From assembly GCA_963556255.1 (NCBI GenBank), contig OY744607.1:42906052-42970051 (forward strand): a stretch of DNA of 64,000 bases, given 5' to 3'. This DNA comes from Allolobophora icterica. Its lineage: Eukaryota; Annelida; Clitellata; Crassiclitellata; Lumbricidae. A program made the position numbers and the translations under genes. This document shows positions 21,815 to 34,847 of the stretch, in pieces; position 1 is the stretch's first letter, and each line of letters opens with the position of its first letter. A model generated the notes under the pieces. The model did not search any database and had not been told where the DNA came from. It saw nothing but the letters and a program-made list of their open reading frames with translations.

Positions 21815-23095
21815 TACATAATTTATTTTTAAGAAAGAAAGGAATGAGATGCTGCTGACAAAACGACAATCAATCAAGCAATGTCCGAAAGCTCAGAAGA
21901 ATAACAGAGGTCGTCAAAAACTTCGATGACGCGTATAAATCTCATCAAAGCCGACATCAACACTTCACTTGTCAAAAGCGATTCCATAAAAGACCTATCG
22001 ACCCGAACGACATTCAAACGGAACCAAACCAAAAAGCAAACCTCACCGCGTAGAATACGGTTATTCTACCGTCCGCGTAACATCCAAATACGTACTCTAT
22101 CACTGAACAAGCAGAAGAGATGTATATGGGTCGAAAGAAAACACCGTGGAAATCGAACATACATCACAAGCAATGTCAATTCGGCGTTTTATAACCGATA
22201 AAATGTCGACACAAATCATAACGGGATTATTATCCATACAATCCACGAAGAGAGTTCAAGTTCACTGGACCTGCGAAAATACCACAGTCCATTTTTTATT
22301 TCCCACTGCAGCTCCTTCCCTGTCACAACGGACGCCCTCTTTTCCTAGCATTTCCCGGAATAATAATTATTGCCTTCCAACCCATATATGCCGCATTATG
22401 TTGCATGCATATTGCACAAGTTCCTTAATACGTGCGCCGCCAGTGTCTGCTGCATTATACATGCAGGCCTACATGTTCGCTGAATACGGCTTATTCTCTT
22501 CATACAACGGACGACTTACGGCCAATTAAGTCAGCGCATATCGTCCATGATGAAGCCTTCGAGGCTCGCTAGACATGCGGCTGTTTTTTCCCCGAATATT
22601 AAGGCACAAAATAATTATTCCAGCGCCGAGTAAATTACTGATAATTGCGTCTGGCGTCCGCGGTTTGGAACAGCGAGGGCGACGACAATCGGAGGGGTGG
22701 CGGTGAACATGAGAAGAGCGGACTATGGGACGCCGTGCTGACAAAATAATCTAACTGCGGATACATACGGCTATTGGATGAGTTTTCAGGAACCGGTCTG
22801 AATACGAGACAGTCTGCTTGCGTGCGTCTGTATGCATGCATGCATGCATGTCTGTGTATGTGTTTATGAGGCTGGGCTTGTGTAGGGAGTTGGTCGCATA
22901 TGGGCGTCTGTAGGTACATGATACATAATTAATGCGACGCATTTCATATAAATTATACGGCTTTTGGGATGTACTTTCCTAAGTGTTATTTTCTGTTTTT
23001 TGTATACATAGATCTAAAGTAAGAACTGTTCAAAGCTCAGCCCAGGTAAACGAGAAAAGATGAGGGCAAAGGTATTAGTGCCATCCAATTGTAAA
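21815..23095. other. Unannotated sequence
   Basis: Frames at 21926-22201 and 22146-22529 show no domain or splice context; no repeat family recognised. Confidence 0.5.
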
Positions 23096-23104
23096 GAGCC
23101 ATAA

Positions 23105-23124
23105 ATAATATACATAATATATGC

Positions 23125-23175
<51 letters not shown>

Positions 23176-23735
23176 CATACATAAGCCGAACTGAAGTGAC
23201 AAAATAGTTACAGGCAGTACAAGCAATCGCATGCATGCAGAAATGAATTACTGAGCATCAAAGGAAGAACTCCAAAGAAACTAAATTGGTCCTGTTGTTG
23301 TGACTTTAAAGAACTTTTACTTCTATACAAACATGCATGGAAGCATTCACACAAACATACATAGATACATACATGGATACATACATAGATACATACATAC
23401 TCGCATACACATATACATATTACATACATATGCACAATTACACATACATACGTACATACAAACACACATGCGTACACACGCATACATACATATATACATA
23501 CACAAATATGCATAATACACATATATGCATACATAGAGATATACATACATACATACACACATACACATATGCGAACATACATACATACATACACACATAT
23601 GTACATAATAGTCCTCACATACATACATACATACATACATACATACATACATACATACATACATACATACATACATACATACATACATACATACATACAT
23701 ACATACATACATACACACATACACACATATGTATA
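23105..23735. repeat. TA and CATA arrays
   Basis: TA units at 23125-23170, then degenerate (23340-23615) and uniform (23618-23712) CATA units. Confidence 0.93.
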
Positions 23736-24089
23736 TAATAGTCTTCAATTTTTTGTGTTTGTATTTGAATCGCATTACATATGCAATTATGCATAGTTCT
23801 ATTGCATTCGCATTGCTTTGTAAATGTTCTCTTACATATGCATACGTATGTATGTAAGATTACGTATGCAATCAGTAGACTATCGTCAGTGGCAGTATGG
23901 GTTACAAAACGAAGTGTTTACAGATATTTCTATCATCTGCGTCCTAATTTTAGTCGTCATCATAATTATGAACACAACGAATGGATGTATGTCAAAAGAA
24001 TGCCACATAAGAGAAACTTCAGACTGGATACACTGCTGTGTACAGTTAGACAGGCCGATCGAGTTCCACCCCGAGATGAACTGATCTAG

Positions 24090-24493
24090 TCTCTCTGTCT
24101 CTGTCTGTCTCTCTGTCTCTCTTTCTCTCACTCTCTCTCTCTGTCTGTCTATCTCTGTCTCTGTATGTCTGTCTCTCTATCACTCTCTCTGTCTCTCTGT
24201 CCGACTGTGTCTCTGTCTGTGTCTGTGTCCGTGTCTGTGTCTATGTCTCTTCTCTCTGTCTCTCTCTGTCGCTCTGTCCGTCTGTGTCTCTGTCTGTGCC
24301 TGTGTCTCTCTCTGTCTGTCTGTGTCTGTGTCTCTATCTCTCTGTCTCTCTCTGTCTCTTGTCTCTCTCTTTCTCTCTCTGTCTCTCTGTCCGTCTGTGT
24401 CTCTGTCTGTGTCTGTGTCCGTGTCTGTGTCTATGTCCCTTCTCTCTGTCTCTCTCTATCTCTCTGTCTCTCTCTGTTTCTCTTTCTCTTGTC

Positions 24494-24524
<31 letters not shown>

Positions 24525-24857
24525 TTGTCTCTCTGTCCGTCTGTGTCTCTGTCTGCGTCTCTGTCCGTGTCTATGTCTGTGTCTTTATCTCTTTGTCTGT
24601 CTGTCTGTCTGTCTCTCTCTTTCTGTCTGTCTGTCTGTCTGTCTCTGTCTCTGTCTCTGTCTCTGTCTCTGTCTCTGTCTCTGTCTCTGTCTCTGTCTCT
24701 GTCTCTGTCTCTGTCTCTGTCTCTGTCTCTGTCTCTGTCTCTGTCTCTGTCTCTGTCTCTGTCTCTGTCTCTGTCTCTGTCTCTGTCTCTGTCTCTGTCT
24801 CTGTCTCTGTCTCTGTCTCTGTCTCTGTCTCTGTCTCTGTCTCTGTCTCTGTCTCTG

Positions 24858-24925
<68 letters not shown>

Positions 24926-24950
24926 CTCTCTCTCTCTCTCTCTCTCCGAT
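24090..24950. repeat. CT/CTGT complex array with a pure CTCTGT hexamer core
   Basis: Degenerate TCTCTG repeats up to 24640 pass into about 39 uninterrupted CTCTGT units (24645-24878), then plain CT (24878-24945). All three frames are open on each strand because neither a 6-bp nor a 2-bp period creates stops. Confidence 0.96.
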
Positions 24951-25469
24951 ACCCCACACATCGAATATGATATATTTACACTATATACATATATATATAT
25001 ATACATACATACATACATACATTTATGGTCGTCACCGCTGTCTTTATTGGTCATGTTTCTTTACTCTATATCCGATCACTCTTTTCCATTCCTCTGTCGT
25101 CTGTTTATCTTTACCCTTTGATAATATATTGCGCTTGTCACATCAAAACATCCTCTGCCTTTGGATCAACCTAGAAGAAATCTATCTTTCAACAACCAAA
25201 TTTACACCTGTTGTAGTTTCAGGCCCTGAAGGTCACGTGTCCAGTATGCTTGAGGCCTCCTTTGTCTCTATAGGTTTACTCGCCCTGCAGACCCTTCCCT
25301 AAGGCCAGTGCCGGTCGTATGGCAGGTTCCGATGACATATCTATGGCAGGTTCAGCAGTGCTGTGGAACTGAGTCATAAAGTAGTGGAATATAATTTTTA
25401 TGCAAGTTCTCTATTCCAAATCCCAATTTTATATGTGTGTTTGTTATTCATAAAACTGGTTTGGTATCG

Positions 25470-25625
25470 CTTGCCTCTATCGAAAACGAAGCGACATAAA
25501 CTAAGCAGAGCTCAATTTAGGAAATTGAGAGAGAAGCGACCAATAGCTGCAGCAAGGTTTATAATGTTTAAAGCAGTTTCAAATGAACAAGACGCATTGA
25601 ATCCAATCATGCCACAACGGTTTCA
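25470..25625 (+). pseudogene. Possible TTF/hAT-type transposase N-terminal scrap
   Basis: The frame reads KTKRHKLSRAQFRKLREK, resembling the basic KRxKLSGAQFRKxRKEK motif that starts many hAT-derived and ZMYM/TTF-type proteins in invertebrates. Nothing downstream resembles the zinc finger or transposase. Identification is from memory of the motif only. Confidence 0.3.
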
Positions 25626-25639
25626 TCCATAGTATTGTT

Positions 25640-26112
25640 TCATCAGCAAGAACCAAGTAGCCAGCCGCTTCATGAGTTCTCAAGGACGTTGCAGCTATCA
25701 AGGCTAGACAAGTTTTGAGTCTGTTATGTTGTTTTGTCAAAGTTCAACATTTCTATCGGGGAAGGGGCTCTTGCCATTACTTGCCACGGATACCAACTGT
25801 AGGCTACCTAGCTACGCCAGTTAGTCATTGATTAGTCTTTTTCACGTGTACATAGCATACATCCGCACACAGTTATGACCTACAATTTTTGTTGCGTCTT
25901 TAATGAGCTTCAGGGAAGCGATGTCAGTTCTGTTAAGCTAATTGTTCCTGTAATCATTTTAGTACTCCACCCCTTCCTCACTAAGTCTTTCTCTTTCTGT
26001 CTCTCCCTTCCTCTCACCTTCGCTCTCTCCCTTCCTTACCTCTGCCCTATCTCTCTTCCTCCCTCTTTCCGCTGTCCCTATCTTCCTCACTCGTTCCCTC
26101 TCTCTCTGTCCC
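25640..26112. other. Unannotated and pyrimidine-rich sequence
   Basis: TCCC/TCTC-rich low complexity from 25970 to 26112 forms the target of the MITE at 26121. Confidence 0.5.
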
Positions 26113-26120
26113 TCACTCAC

Positions 26121-26670
26121 CAGTGATGGGCAATAGTTAACTAAAAAGTTGCTAACTTTTAGTTTAACTTAAAAAAAATTAGTTAAGGATGAAGTTTAAC
26201 TTAAAAAATAGTTTAGTTAAAACCATAGTTTAACTAAAAAAAATTAGTTGCTAACTAAAAAGTTTAACTAAAAAATCAGCAATATGCAACTATTTTTCCA
26301 CAATGAACATTGAACACTGTCAACTAAAAAACATTTTAACACTATACATGGTTTTAGCATTAACAGCCTGTGTTTTCAAATTCATACACTATTTACAGTA
26401 CGCCTGTAACTGAATGCCAGAACAGTACACATTGCATAGTTTGAAGGTGAAATTGTCATTGACACTTTGCATTATTACAGTTCACTTAACCTCTGTTATT
26501 GTGAAAATGTTTGTCGTAAAAAGTTGGAAAAAAGTTGGAAAAAGTTTAACTACTTTTTTTTAGTTTAGTTAACTACTTTTCAAAATCAGTTGCCAACTTT
26601 AGTTAAACTAATTTTTTTAGTTGGAAAATAGTTTTAGTTTAACTAAAAAAAAGTTTTGTGCCCATCATTG
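26121..26670. mobile_element. hAT-type MITE built of AGTTTAACTAAAAA repeats
   Basis: Left end CAGTGATGGGCAATAG, right end TTGTGCCCATCATTG. TCACTCAC flanks both sides (26113-26120 and 26671-26678). Both subterminal zones are packed with inverted AGTTTAACTAAAA motifs, plausibly transposase-binding repeats. 550 bp, no transposase. Confidence 0.9.
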
Positions 26671-26910
26671 TCACTCACTCATATCCTCCCTTTCCCTCAC
26701 TCCTTCCCTCTCTCTCTCCCTTACTCACTCATATCCTCCCTCTTTCCCTTTCTCGTTCCTTCCTTCTCTCCTTCCATGCTGACTCCTTCCATCTCTCTCC
26801 TCTCTCCTCTCTCTCTCCCTCACTCACTCATTTCCTCCCGCTTTCCCTTTCTCGCTCCTTCCTTCTCTCCCTCCCATCTTCACGCGTTCCCCCACCCCTC
26901 CCTTCCTCAA
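26671..26910. repeat. Pyrimidine-rich tandem block
   Basis: A unit of about 125 bp (CTCACTCATATCCTCCCTCTT, then TCCCTTTCTCGTTCCTTCC and TCTCTCCTTCC) occurs at 26725 and again at 26823. Confidence 0.6.
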
Positions 26911-26914
26911 TTCA

Positions 26915-27800
26915 TCAGTTGTAACTGCAGATGACCCATTAGAGCCTTATGTTTGAGAACAACCACTGTGCGTCAGCGCAGATGCGACCATTTACATGGC
27001 AGACAAAAAATCTCTCACGGCATCAATATCACGTTTCGATTGATCCGATCAAATGGCCGCACTGTTGCCAAGAGGCTCATTTGAAGGCATCCGTGGCCAA
27101 ACAACAGTCTGTAGCCACTATCGGCCACTGTGGCTCTTCTTAGAGCTGTACAACACATGATATTTTCTTGGAAAATAAATCGTTAATTAATTGATAACCA
27201 ACACAAAGTTCGTATTGCAGTTTATGTCAGTTGTCTTATGAATTCCGCAAATTCTGAGTTCTCCCACCAACACGGCCGATCAACCACCATTACCGGTCTC
27301 AGGCTCCTCTACTTATCACCACACAGGCTTTCCACTCAAAATTAACGTTCCACCTCTTCAAGAATTCCTGTAATAATAATCCATCAAATCCCCCTCCTTC
27401 CAAGCTTTCTCGTCCTCAACTAAACCCGCCTTAGCATCTCCTCAGCCTGCAGAAGAGGCTCTGGCAAACGGACTCGAATCTCCACTGGACAACTCTAGAC
27501 AACCCTTCTGACACGACACAGCGCTCTTGAATAAACTAGAGAGAGTGGAGACAGACCAGCTGCTAAGGCGGGGCTCTCTGAGGACGACTGCATGGGCTGT
27601 TATTGGATATGATTACGACCTTCGATTATATAGGCTACGTAAACATTTTACACATACGAATAATTTCATGTGACTCGCCTGCAATTTCTGAATACCAAGA
27701 AACCCTGCCTATTTATACATGCATGCATCATTTTAAAGGGCATTATGTTGCATCTACTCCACTTATCAGCCATGAGATGCCCTGGTGAGCTCTACCCTCC
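26915..27800. other. Unannotated sequence
   Basis: A weak CTCTGATACGA-like match (TTCTGACACGACACAGCGCTC) lies near 27506. No gene seen. Confidence 0.45.
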
Positions 27801-27804
27801 TGTA

Positions 27805-27895
27805 TAGTCCCATCAACTTGCCACCACAGCCGTGGCTGGACTGGGAGCGCGCTCCTGAGTTGAAGCGGCGCTATATAAATATTCCTTAGTAATAA
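27805..27895 (+). mobile_element. L2-like LINE 3' end relic
   Basis: GGACTGGGAGCGCGCTCCTG then GAAGCGGCGCTATATAAAT and TTCCTTAGTAATAAT; the same order as at 50900-50980. Confidence 0.65.
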
Positions 27896-28714
27896 TTTGG
27901 CTGAGCAAATCCGGCGACCATATATAGTCTGACCCTGAGCGCGTTATCGACGAAGCACAGCGACCACACAATCAGCTTCTGATGGAAGTAAAACGCCTGG
28001 ATCATTTCTAGGATTATTTTTCCACTCAAATTTTTCACGTGTAATCTCGCCGCATATGGTCGACAAGTAGATTTATCGTAGCGGAGAATAAATTAAATAT
28101 GTGCATACGTTCAGGGCCGAACAGAGGAGAGCGAGCGTCTCTCATACACTTCACTATGGACCACACGGGAGCACTGCTTTTGCATACGCTAGATGCCTCG
28201 CTCGCTTTCATACCGTCGCCCAGGGCAAGGCGGTATATACCTACCGTACACTGCTCTACTTACACAATCTCGGCGAATCGTCGTTAGTGGACGAGGCCGC
28301 AATGGACAGTATCTTGGGTAATAAAATAGTGAATTAGGATACATTGGGGAGCCGTTCCGTCCATTGAAGTGTTTCGATTACCGCAAATTATGAGACCTAT
28401 TAACACGGTTCGCGTTTCAGAATGCGACGTCGGGTGCCCAATGGAACTTTTCGTAATGATAACAGGACAAGGATTTTGTATATATATATGCGACTGTCTA
28501 TTCAAGGTCAGTGTGAACCCAAGACTACGGCGTGTACAGTGCGGAGTGGACTGCATTGTGCTTTGCGTACAGGAACAGGTTCACATAGAGGGCAGACCAG
28601 ATATTCGATTTAGGAGACGGTACTGTTTCAATACTACAATACATAAACACATACATAGATACATAGACACATAAGTTTACATAGATACATAGACACATGC
28701 CTACACACATACAT

Positions 28715-28802
28715 ACGCTCGTGAATAAGCTGGTGCCCTGCGCTTAACTTTCAAGTGGCGCTTTAGAAATTTGGAGTTTGCGATTATGATTACGATTATG
28801 AT
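28715..28802 (+). repeat. CTCTGATACGA-family 3' end
   Basis: CGCTCGTGAATAAGCTGGTG then GGCGCTTTAGAAATTTGGAG and a GCGATTATGATTACG tail; adjoining CATA microsatellite follows directly. Confidence 0.65.
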
Positions 28803-29062
28803 ACATACATACATGCATGCATAAATATATAAATACTTAAGTACATGCATGAGTGTATACATACTGCCATACATACACATGAATATATACAATTATGCAT
28901 ACATACATACATACGTACATAAATGTACGCATACATATATACATATACGTAAGCACATTCACACATACATACATACATACATACATACATACATACATAC
29001 ATACATACATACATACATACATACATACATACATACATACATACATACATACATACATACAA
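28803..29062. repeat. CATA array
   Basis: Degenerate at left, uniform from 28965 to 29060; starts exactly at the end of the preceding retroelement tail. Confidence 0.95.
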
Positions 29063-29526
29063 GTATGCATCCATTCATCCACACAAACACGTGAATATGC
29101 AGAAACAAGAGTAGAAGGAAGAGAGGAAAGAGGAGGAAACTGGATTAATAATGGGAAGAGGAGGATGAGGAGATAAACAGACCGAAGCTCTTATCTCTCG
29201 GACGTTGACCTAAAAGGTTGGGTTGTTGTCTCCCAATGGGACAGACAGTGTCATACAGACACATCATAGCGATACAAAGACGAACAAGAACGCTCAAGTA
29301 AGAGAAAGACCGAAAGATGGAGAGAGATGAACATGGTTTCTACCTGAACCATATTCCTAGATAGCGTGACAAATCCAGCCGTATACACCGTTACATTCTC
29401 CTTCCCCCTCCAAGTAAACCGTATTGCGTGAAGCGATCAGACATTGCGCCAAGAGCCTGCAGATCACGGCTAAACCGTAACCTGGATGTCATTAATATAA
29501 ATACATAAATCCACTTCCTGTGCACA

Positions 29527-29562
<36 letters not shown>

Positions 29563-29604
29563 TTTACTATTACTATTATTATTATTAATTTATTATTATT
29601 ACTA
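29527..29604. repeat. ATT array
   Basis: ATT units with a few substitutions, abutting the minus-strand LINE 3' end at 29612. Confidence 0.9.
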
Positions 29605-29611
29605 GAATTTG

Positions 29612-29656
29612 TTTGTGTTTTTTTTACCTTGGATACATTATGATCCCTCAGAATTT
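29612..29656 (-). mobile_element. 3' end of the AAT-associated LINE (minus strand)
   Basis: On the minus strand, TGAGGGATCATAATGTATCC and AAGGTAAAAAAAA resemble the end signature at 5970-6017. The tail side is the ATT array to the left, which is AAT on the element's own strand, as at the other copies. Confidence 0.45.
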
Positions 29657-29734
29657 AAAAAAATCTTTATTATCATTATCATTATCATCATCGTCATCGT
29701 CGTCATCATCATTATTATTATTTTATTATGCATT

Positions 29735-29897
29735 TATTAGGTGCCACTATCTAATGATCAAACATCAATCGAAGGCGCTGAGCAATTGTGGATCAAGAGC
29801 TTGCCAAAGGTCCACGTGCACTGGACAGTGACCACCTCAAGGGAGGAGGAGGCTCAAACCCGTACCCTCCGCGTTACAAGACGAGCGCTCTAAACAA
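29735..29897 (-). mobile_element. tRNA-derived SINE relic
   Basis: On the minus strand the head has AGCGCTCGTCTTGTAACGC and the B-box-like GTACGGGTTTGAGCC. The middle GGACCTTTGGCAAGCTCTTG and CACAATTGCTCAGCGCC match the CORE-like domain of the SINEs at 4.0 and 53.5 kb. Confidence 0.6.
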
Positions 29898-29899
29898 CC

Positions 29900-30440
29900 G
29901 ACAAAACTACAGCAGTTCTATATGAAGTACTATTGAGAGCGAAGTCTTGATCTCCAGGAAGCAATCAAACGATATTATGATCCACTCTAAAGACTTCAAA
30001 TAACAACGAGAACAACTATAGCAACTACAGAAGAATATCTCACCCTCGAGAACACAGAATAGCCCATGTATACGTACTAAAAAAAGCAAATGTTCTACCA
30101 TAACTACAGCGCAACGCTACAAGAGGCAGCCGCCGCCTCCTTTCCTCGCCTCAATGGCCACTGCAACCGTCTTTAAGATAGGTCAGCCGTGGTTAGCATA
30201 GAAACAGAAGTGGATGAAGTAAAATCGACCATGGTGCAGTCAATCCTCGGATCGAGAACGGTTGAAACCGTTGAAGGCAAGGCAAAACAAGCATGATAGG
30301 TCACATACAAAACACGTATATAATTATTGTAATTAGTTACTTCTATTGCGCCGGTGTCTAAGGCACAAGCATCGAGCGATGGTGTACCAAAACCAAGCAG
30401 AAAATCAAGTCAATGTCCAGAAGATCAGTCCGTAAGGTTG
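29900..30440. other. Unannotated sequence
   Basis: A minus-orientation box CTTCTATTGCGCCGG near 30341 may be a decayed LINE/SINE end. No gene seen. Confidence 0.45.
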
Positions 30441-30446
30441 TTAATT

Positions 30447-30467
30447 GTGTGTGTGTTTGTTTGTGTA

Positions 30468-30515
<48 letters not shown>

Positions 30516-30575
30516 TGTGTGTGTGTGTGTGTGTGTGAGTGTGTGAGTGTGTGCGCGCGCATGTGCATGTGCTAC
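30447..30575. repeat. GT/GC dinucleotide and TGCG array
   Basis: GT units enclose about nine GTGC units (30478-30516). Alternating purine-pyrimidine sequence favours Z-DNA. Confidence 0.92.
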
Positions 30576-30579
30576 CTAG

Positions 30580-31411
30580 TTGCCCGACTGTTTTGAACGA
30601 ACCCCTTTAGCAGCGCATACAAAACAACATCTCACCTTGCACTCTCCCATCCCAACTCCTTCCCCTTGTCTTTCTCACCGCTCCAAATTCCAGACATCAT
30701 CCATCCTAAACCGTCTGTCTGTCCACCTTGTCGACCCTTGAACTCTTGACCCGGAACTCGACCTCACCTGCTTCGCCGATTTTGACAGAAGAAAGAAGTT
30801 CCGACAAAAAGGAGATTGATGGGCGACCGGGAAAGAAATGTCAGGAGAACGGAAGAGACTGATCGAGGAACAATTAAATACATGTCGCGAAAGAGGAAAC
30901 GATGGACAGACGACGGTATCAGCCGCTGTCGAAGTTGATGACGACGTTAAAATCGAACGACAAATTCCTTCTGAAACGTGGGTGCAGTCGTGAGTAACTC
31001 TGAGCAGTTCGGTCAGTTTACGGTCGGCATTTGCATTCGAATTGGACTCGGTCTTGTTCCTGTTTCGAAAGATAAGGAACCGCGATCGATGGAACATTTA
31101 TTCAACGCTGACAGTTCAACGTTTATCTTGCGCTATCTCGCAACAAGGATCCCGTCCTATTAAGCATTAGACGAAGGGCAGGAATATATTTACTAAGGGT
31201 TTAAACGGCTCTGTATAAATAGACAGACACTTACATATACACATGCATGCTTGCGTTGATACATGCGTACACACGGAGGCTACATAAAAGATGCATGCAC
31301 GCATACAAACTTACATACACGCATACGTACATGTATACAGACATACATACATATTTACATGCGTATACATGCAGAAGAAAAACTTAGTGAAATAGACAAA
31401 CTATAATATAA

Positions 31412-31450
<39 letters not shown>

Positions 31451-31455
31451 CCATG
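30580..31455. other. Unannotated sequence
   Basis: Frames at 30675-31097 (minus) and 30978-31163 (plus) have no recognisable domain. A TA run sits at 31417-31448. Confidence 0.5.
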
Positions 31456-31457
31456 CG

Positions 31458-31918
31458 TATATACAATACAATACAATACAACTAAACATTTATAGCGCGC
31501 TTTAACAAAACAAGTCTTGTACGAGGGCGCGTTACGCTACATTCCTAGTCATAGTATAATGTGAATAAATGAGTTTTTAATTTGGATTTAAATTGAGCAA
31601 CAGATGTGCATTGACGGACTGTAGTTGGCATACTGTTCCATTGTACGGGTCCTGAGACCGAGAAGGCACGACTACCAAACTTCCGGTTGGTACGAAGTAT
31701 GGTATAATCGCCTCGTTTAGCCGATTGGAACCATCTGGAATTTGTAGCAGAACATGGCGTGACCATGGATGTCATATATAGGAGGGAGAGGTTCCAGAGT
31801 GGATATGGTACGTAAGGAGGCAGATTTTGAAGGCGATACGGGCACGGATGGGAAGCCAGTGAAGTTGTTGCAGGGATGGTGTGATGTGATCTCTAGGACC
31901 AAGTCCTTTTATGCTTTT
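31458..31918 (-). mobile_element. L2-like LINE C-terminus with 3' end and TTGTA tail
   Basis: On the minus strand, LQQLHWLPIRARIAFKICLL is followed, after one frameshift, by GSRAFSVSGPVQWNSMPTTV and SVAQFKSKLKTHLF, then a stop at 31545. These are textbook CR1/L2 ORF2 C-terminal motifs. The 3' end is AAAGCGCGCTATAAATGTTT and the tail is TTGTA repeats (31461-31480). This copy ties the GCGCTATAAAT box to a LINE 3' end. 5'-truncated near 31918. Confidence 0.85.
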
Positions 31919-31929
31919 ATGTGTGTTGT

Positions 31930-32384
31930 TTAAGTATGTACACATGTTTGCATGTATGTAAATATATGTATAGGCCTACTTACAAACGTGATATATATAT
32001 GCACTTACATTTATATAGCTCCTTTTAGGAACCTTCATCTTCTTCGACTTCTTCTTCTTGCCCTTCTTATATAGCGCAGATTAGAATCGTCGGCTCTTCA
32101 ACGGACAACAGTTTATCAGACGGAACTTGATTCCTAAACAAACATCGCGTCAGGGAATGTCGATTTTGTGGCAGGTGCCCTATATGGCACGGGCGGGAAG
32201 GCACTTGTAGGGCCGAGCGCATTCCGAAGCCCCGTCTTTTTCAATCTGTATTAGGTTGATACAGAACACAGCATCAGGTGAGTTCTCATAGCGACTGACA
32301 GTCAACCATCAAAAAGATGTCATTTGTTAGAGTGGCTATCGCACTTCTGGAGCTTCAAGCACAGCAAATACATGTAATATTGCA
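31930..32384. other. Unannotated sequence
   Basis: A minus-orientation box CTTATATAGCGC lies at 32067-32078. No gene seen. Confidence 0.45.
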
Positions 32385-32690
32385 CGCCGTAAACTTCTGT
32401 ATATGCAGTAAATTTATTGCTGATATTGTATGGTGTAAATGTACTGTGAATAGTACATGATGATGTAAATATTGATGTAAATGTAGTTAATGTACGGTAA
32501 ATGCTGCGAGGTGTAAAGGTACTGTAAATAGTGAACGGTGTAAACTGCTGTAAATGTAGTTAATGTACTGTAAAAATTGCAATGTGTAGTCTATATTTGC
32601 TGTAAATAGTGCATGGTGTAACAGTGTGCACTGCTACAAATGTATACTGTAAACATTGCAAGGTGAAAATTTATTGTAAACAGTGCACAT
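32385..32690. repeat. Diverged tandem repeat, CTGTAAATAGTG core
   Basis: About seven imperfect units contain CTGTAAATAGTGCATGGTGT and TGCTGTAAATGTAGTTAATG; period about 40-50 bp, strongly AT-rich, ending at a CATA run (32690-32724). Confidence 0.65.
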
Positions 32691-32724
32691 ACATACATAC
32701 ATACATACATACATACATACATAC

Positions 32725-33955
32725 GTATACATATATAGGCGTATATATTTCTAACGGACTGGATGCTGACCTGATAATGATTTGGTTCTGATGTGCCATT
32801 GGTTGATGCCTTGTCCATTAGATAGCGGCGCGATAGAAGTTACTAATTACTAATTAATAATTAATGACGGTTATAAATGTAAGAGATAGGGGCAGGTATA
32901 CATTCATAGCATGGAGACATGCACACAGTTATCCTCAGTCATATGTATATAAATACATATGCACAAACATGTATGTATATTATGCATATATATATATCAT
33001 AATTATATATATATATATAATATGATCGATGGTAATGATGGTTCATTTCCTTGTTGCATGTCGCCGGGCATCCTCTGCGACTTCCAGCTGCTAATCGGAA
33101 TTTGTTCAAACAACTGATTGTTCTCTCAAGTATATGCACGCTCCTTTATACTCATATGCTTTATATCTGCGTACGATTTATGTATATTTATATAAAGACC
33201 ATATATATATATACGTATATATATATATACGACTAGACGAATTCCAGTCTCATTTCCGTACCGAGGTCCCTTGTTTACTTTCAGCTGCATACGAGAATAA
33301 GAGATCTGAGTTTGTCATTATGAACCATCCTTTCTCCAGTTCTTGTTGCCCGGAACTCCTGCCGTGCTTTTTCAGTCTCCGTCTGGATTTTTCTCCAGAA
33401 TCATTGCTGCACGCAGAGAAGGAGTGGTAGCGACAAAGACAGAGACAGAGACAGACGCAGAGACAGAGAAGTAACGATATGCGGCGACAGACGAGGAGGT
33501 GTGTCGGTCCCGTCAGCTGTCACCCAGCTTCATGACTATCAACTATCATCTTGACAAACAAATGTCAGCGTGACTGCCCTCCGCTCCGGACCTGTCAGTT
33601 GTATCTGATGTCAGAAATGTCAACCCACGGTTGTTTCGATGCAGTTTTCCCTCGAGCGTTTCTGCGAGCATTGGACAGTCGCATCGGGTAAGGTACGATA
33701 GAAGTCGTTGACCCGGTCGAAAAAGATTTGCGTTTTTGCTGTAGCAGCAGCAGCTTCCTGCTTTGCAGCCTTGTCATGTACGTGCAATCTTCGCATACAT
33801 CTTGCCGTCGACTGCAGTAGTAATGGCGGAGGTTCTCGTGTCTCCCAGTTGCACACGTAGGCTGACAGCTCGTGCACCTTTCCTGATGATAATTTGCGTG
33901 TTCTACGGAATCTATAGAAGTCGACAGCGTCTGGATAAGAAGAATTTGTGAAGTT
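32725..33955. other. Unannotated sequence
   Basis: Contains a decayed LINE end (32790-32860) and TA runs near 32985-33020 and 33205-33230. A minus-strand frame at 33620-33877 has balanced composition but no recognised domain. Confidence 0.45.
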
Positions 33956-33959
33956 TTTT

Positions 33960-34450
33960 TCTGAGGTTCTGTGGTCTATTCTCTCAGTGGGTTTTTAAAA
34001 GTCCCTGTTCTCTAGTTTATTCTCCATGTGGATTATTCTCTGTGGATCAGTATAGGCTCCTATCTCGTTCTGTGGTTTATTCCCTGCGTGGATTATTTTC
34101 TCTGTAGATAAGTATCCTGTTCTGTGGATTATTTTCCACATGGATTATTCTCTTTTCTGGTTAAGTAGGCCTACATTTGCTTGATGATTTTATTCTCCAT
34201 GTGGATTATTTTCTCTGTGGGAAATTAGTTTGTTTTGTAGATTATTCTCCGTATAGAATGGATAATTCTCCATGTGGATAATTCTCTTAGTAGATAAATA
34301 CGTTTGTTTCGCGATTTATTCTCCGTGTGTATTGTACTGTCTCTGGATGAATATCTTGTTTTGTTTCTTTTCCCTTGGATTTTGCTCTGTGTCCATTTAT
34401 CTTTTTCGGTTATTAATCTCTCTGGTGAGAATTATTTCATTTAACCGAAC
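33960..34450. repeat. Diverged about 60-bp minisatellite, TTATTCTCCATGTGGATTAT core
   Basis: Roughly seven units share TTCTGTGGTTTATTCTCC, ATGTGGATTATTCTCT and CTGTGGATAAGTA. The CCATGTGG part is a near-perfect dyad. Confidence 0.7.
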
Positions 34451-34847
34451 GATAACGAATCCTTAAGTGTTTTCTTTAAAATAATCTCTTCCAAGAAGTC
34501 CTACAGTTCCAAGTAATCTACTCTTTTTCCTTACGGCAGCTTCTGTTCATAAACTATTTTTTACCAGTTGTTAATAATGCCTCTGCATAAATCTCTTTTT
34601 GCGTCGTTGCATAACGTAAGGTTACTGGGCATTTGCATAGCGCCTTTTTGAATCAGCACTGCTATAAATATTCCGACAACACTGTTTGCGCGTAGATGTT
34701 TTTCTGTAGCCTCGACCCTATTCACTTTCAACGATTGTATCCGCTGAGATCTGTCACCGTTGAAGCCCGTTTCAGTGTATACCAGGTCATCTAATGTCCC
34801 CATCTACGTACCGTGCTAGCCCGAGATAAAAAAAAATCTTAATGTAT

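Noticed and set aside
24165..25302. Open frames of 200-326 residues in all frames
   Set aside because: They arise from CTCTGT and CT repeats, whose periods create no stops; sequence is pure low complexity.
33620..33877. Minus-strand 85-residue frame
   Set aside because: Balanced composition but no domain, no splice sites and an overlapping alternative frame of similar quality.
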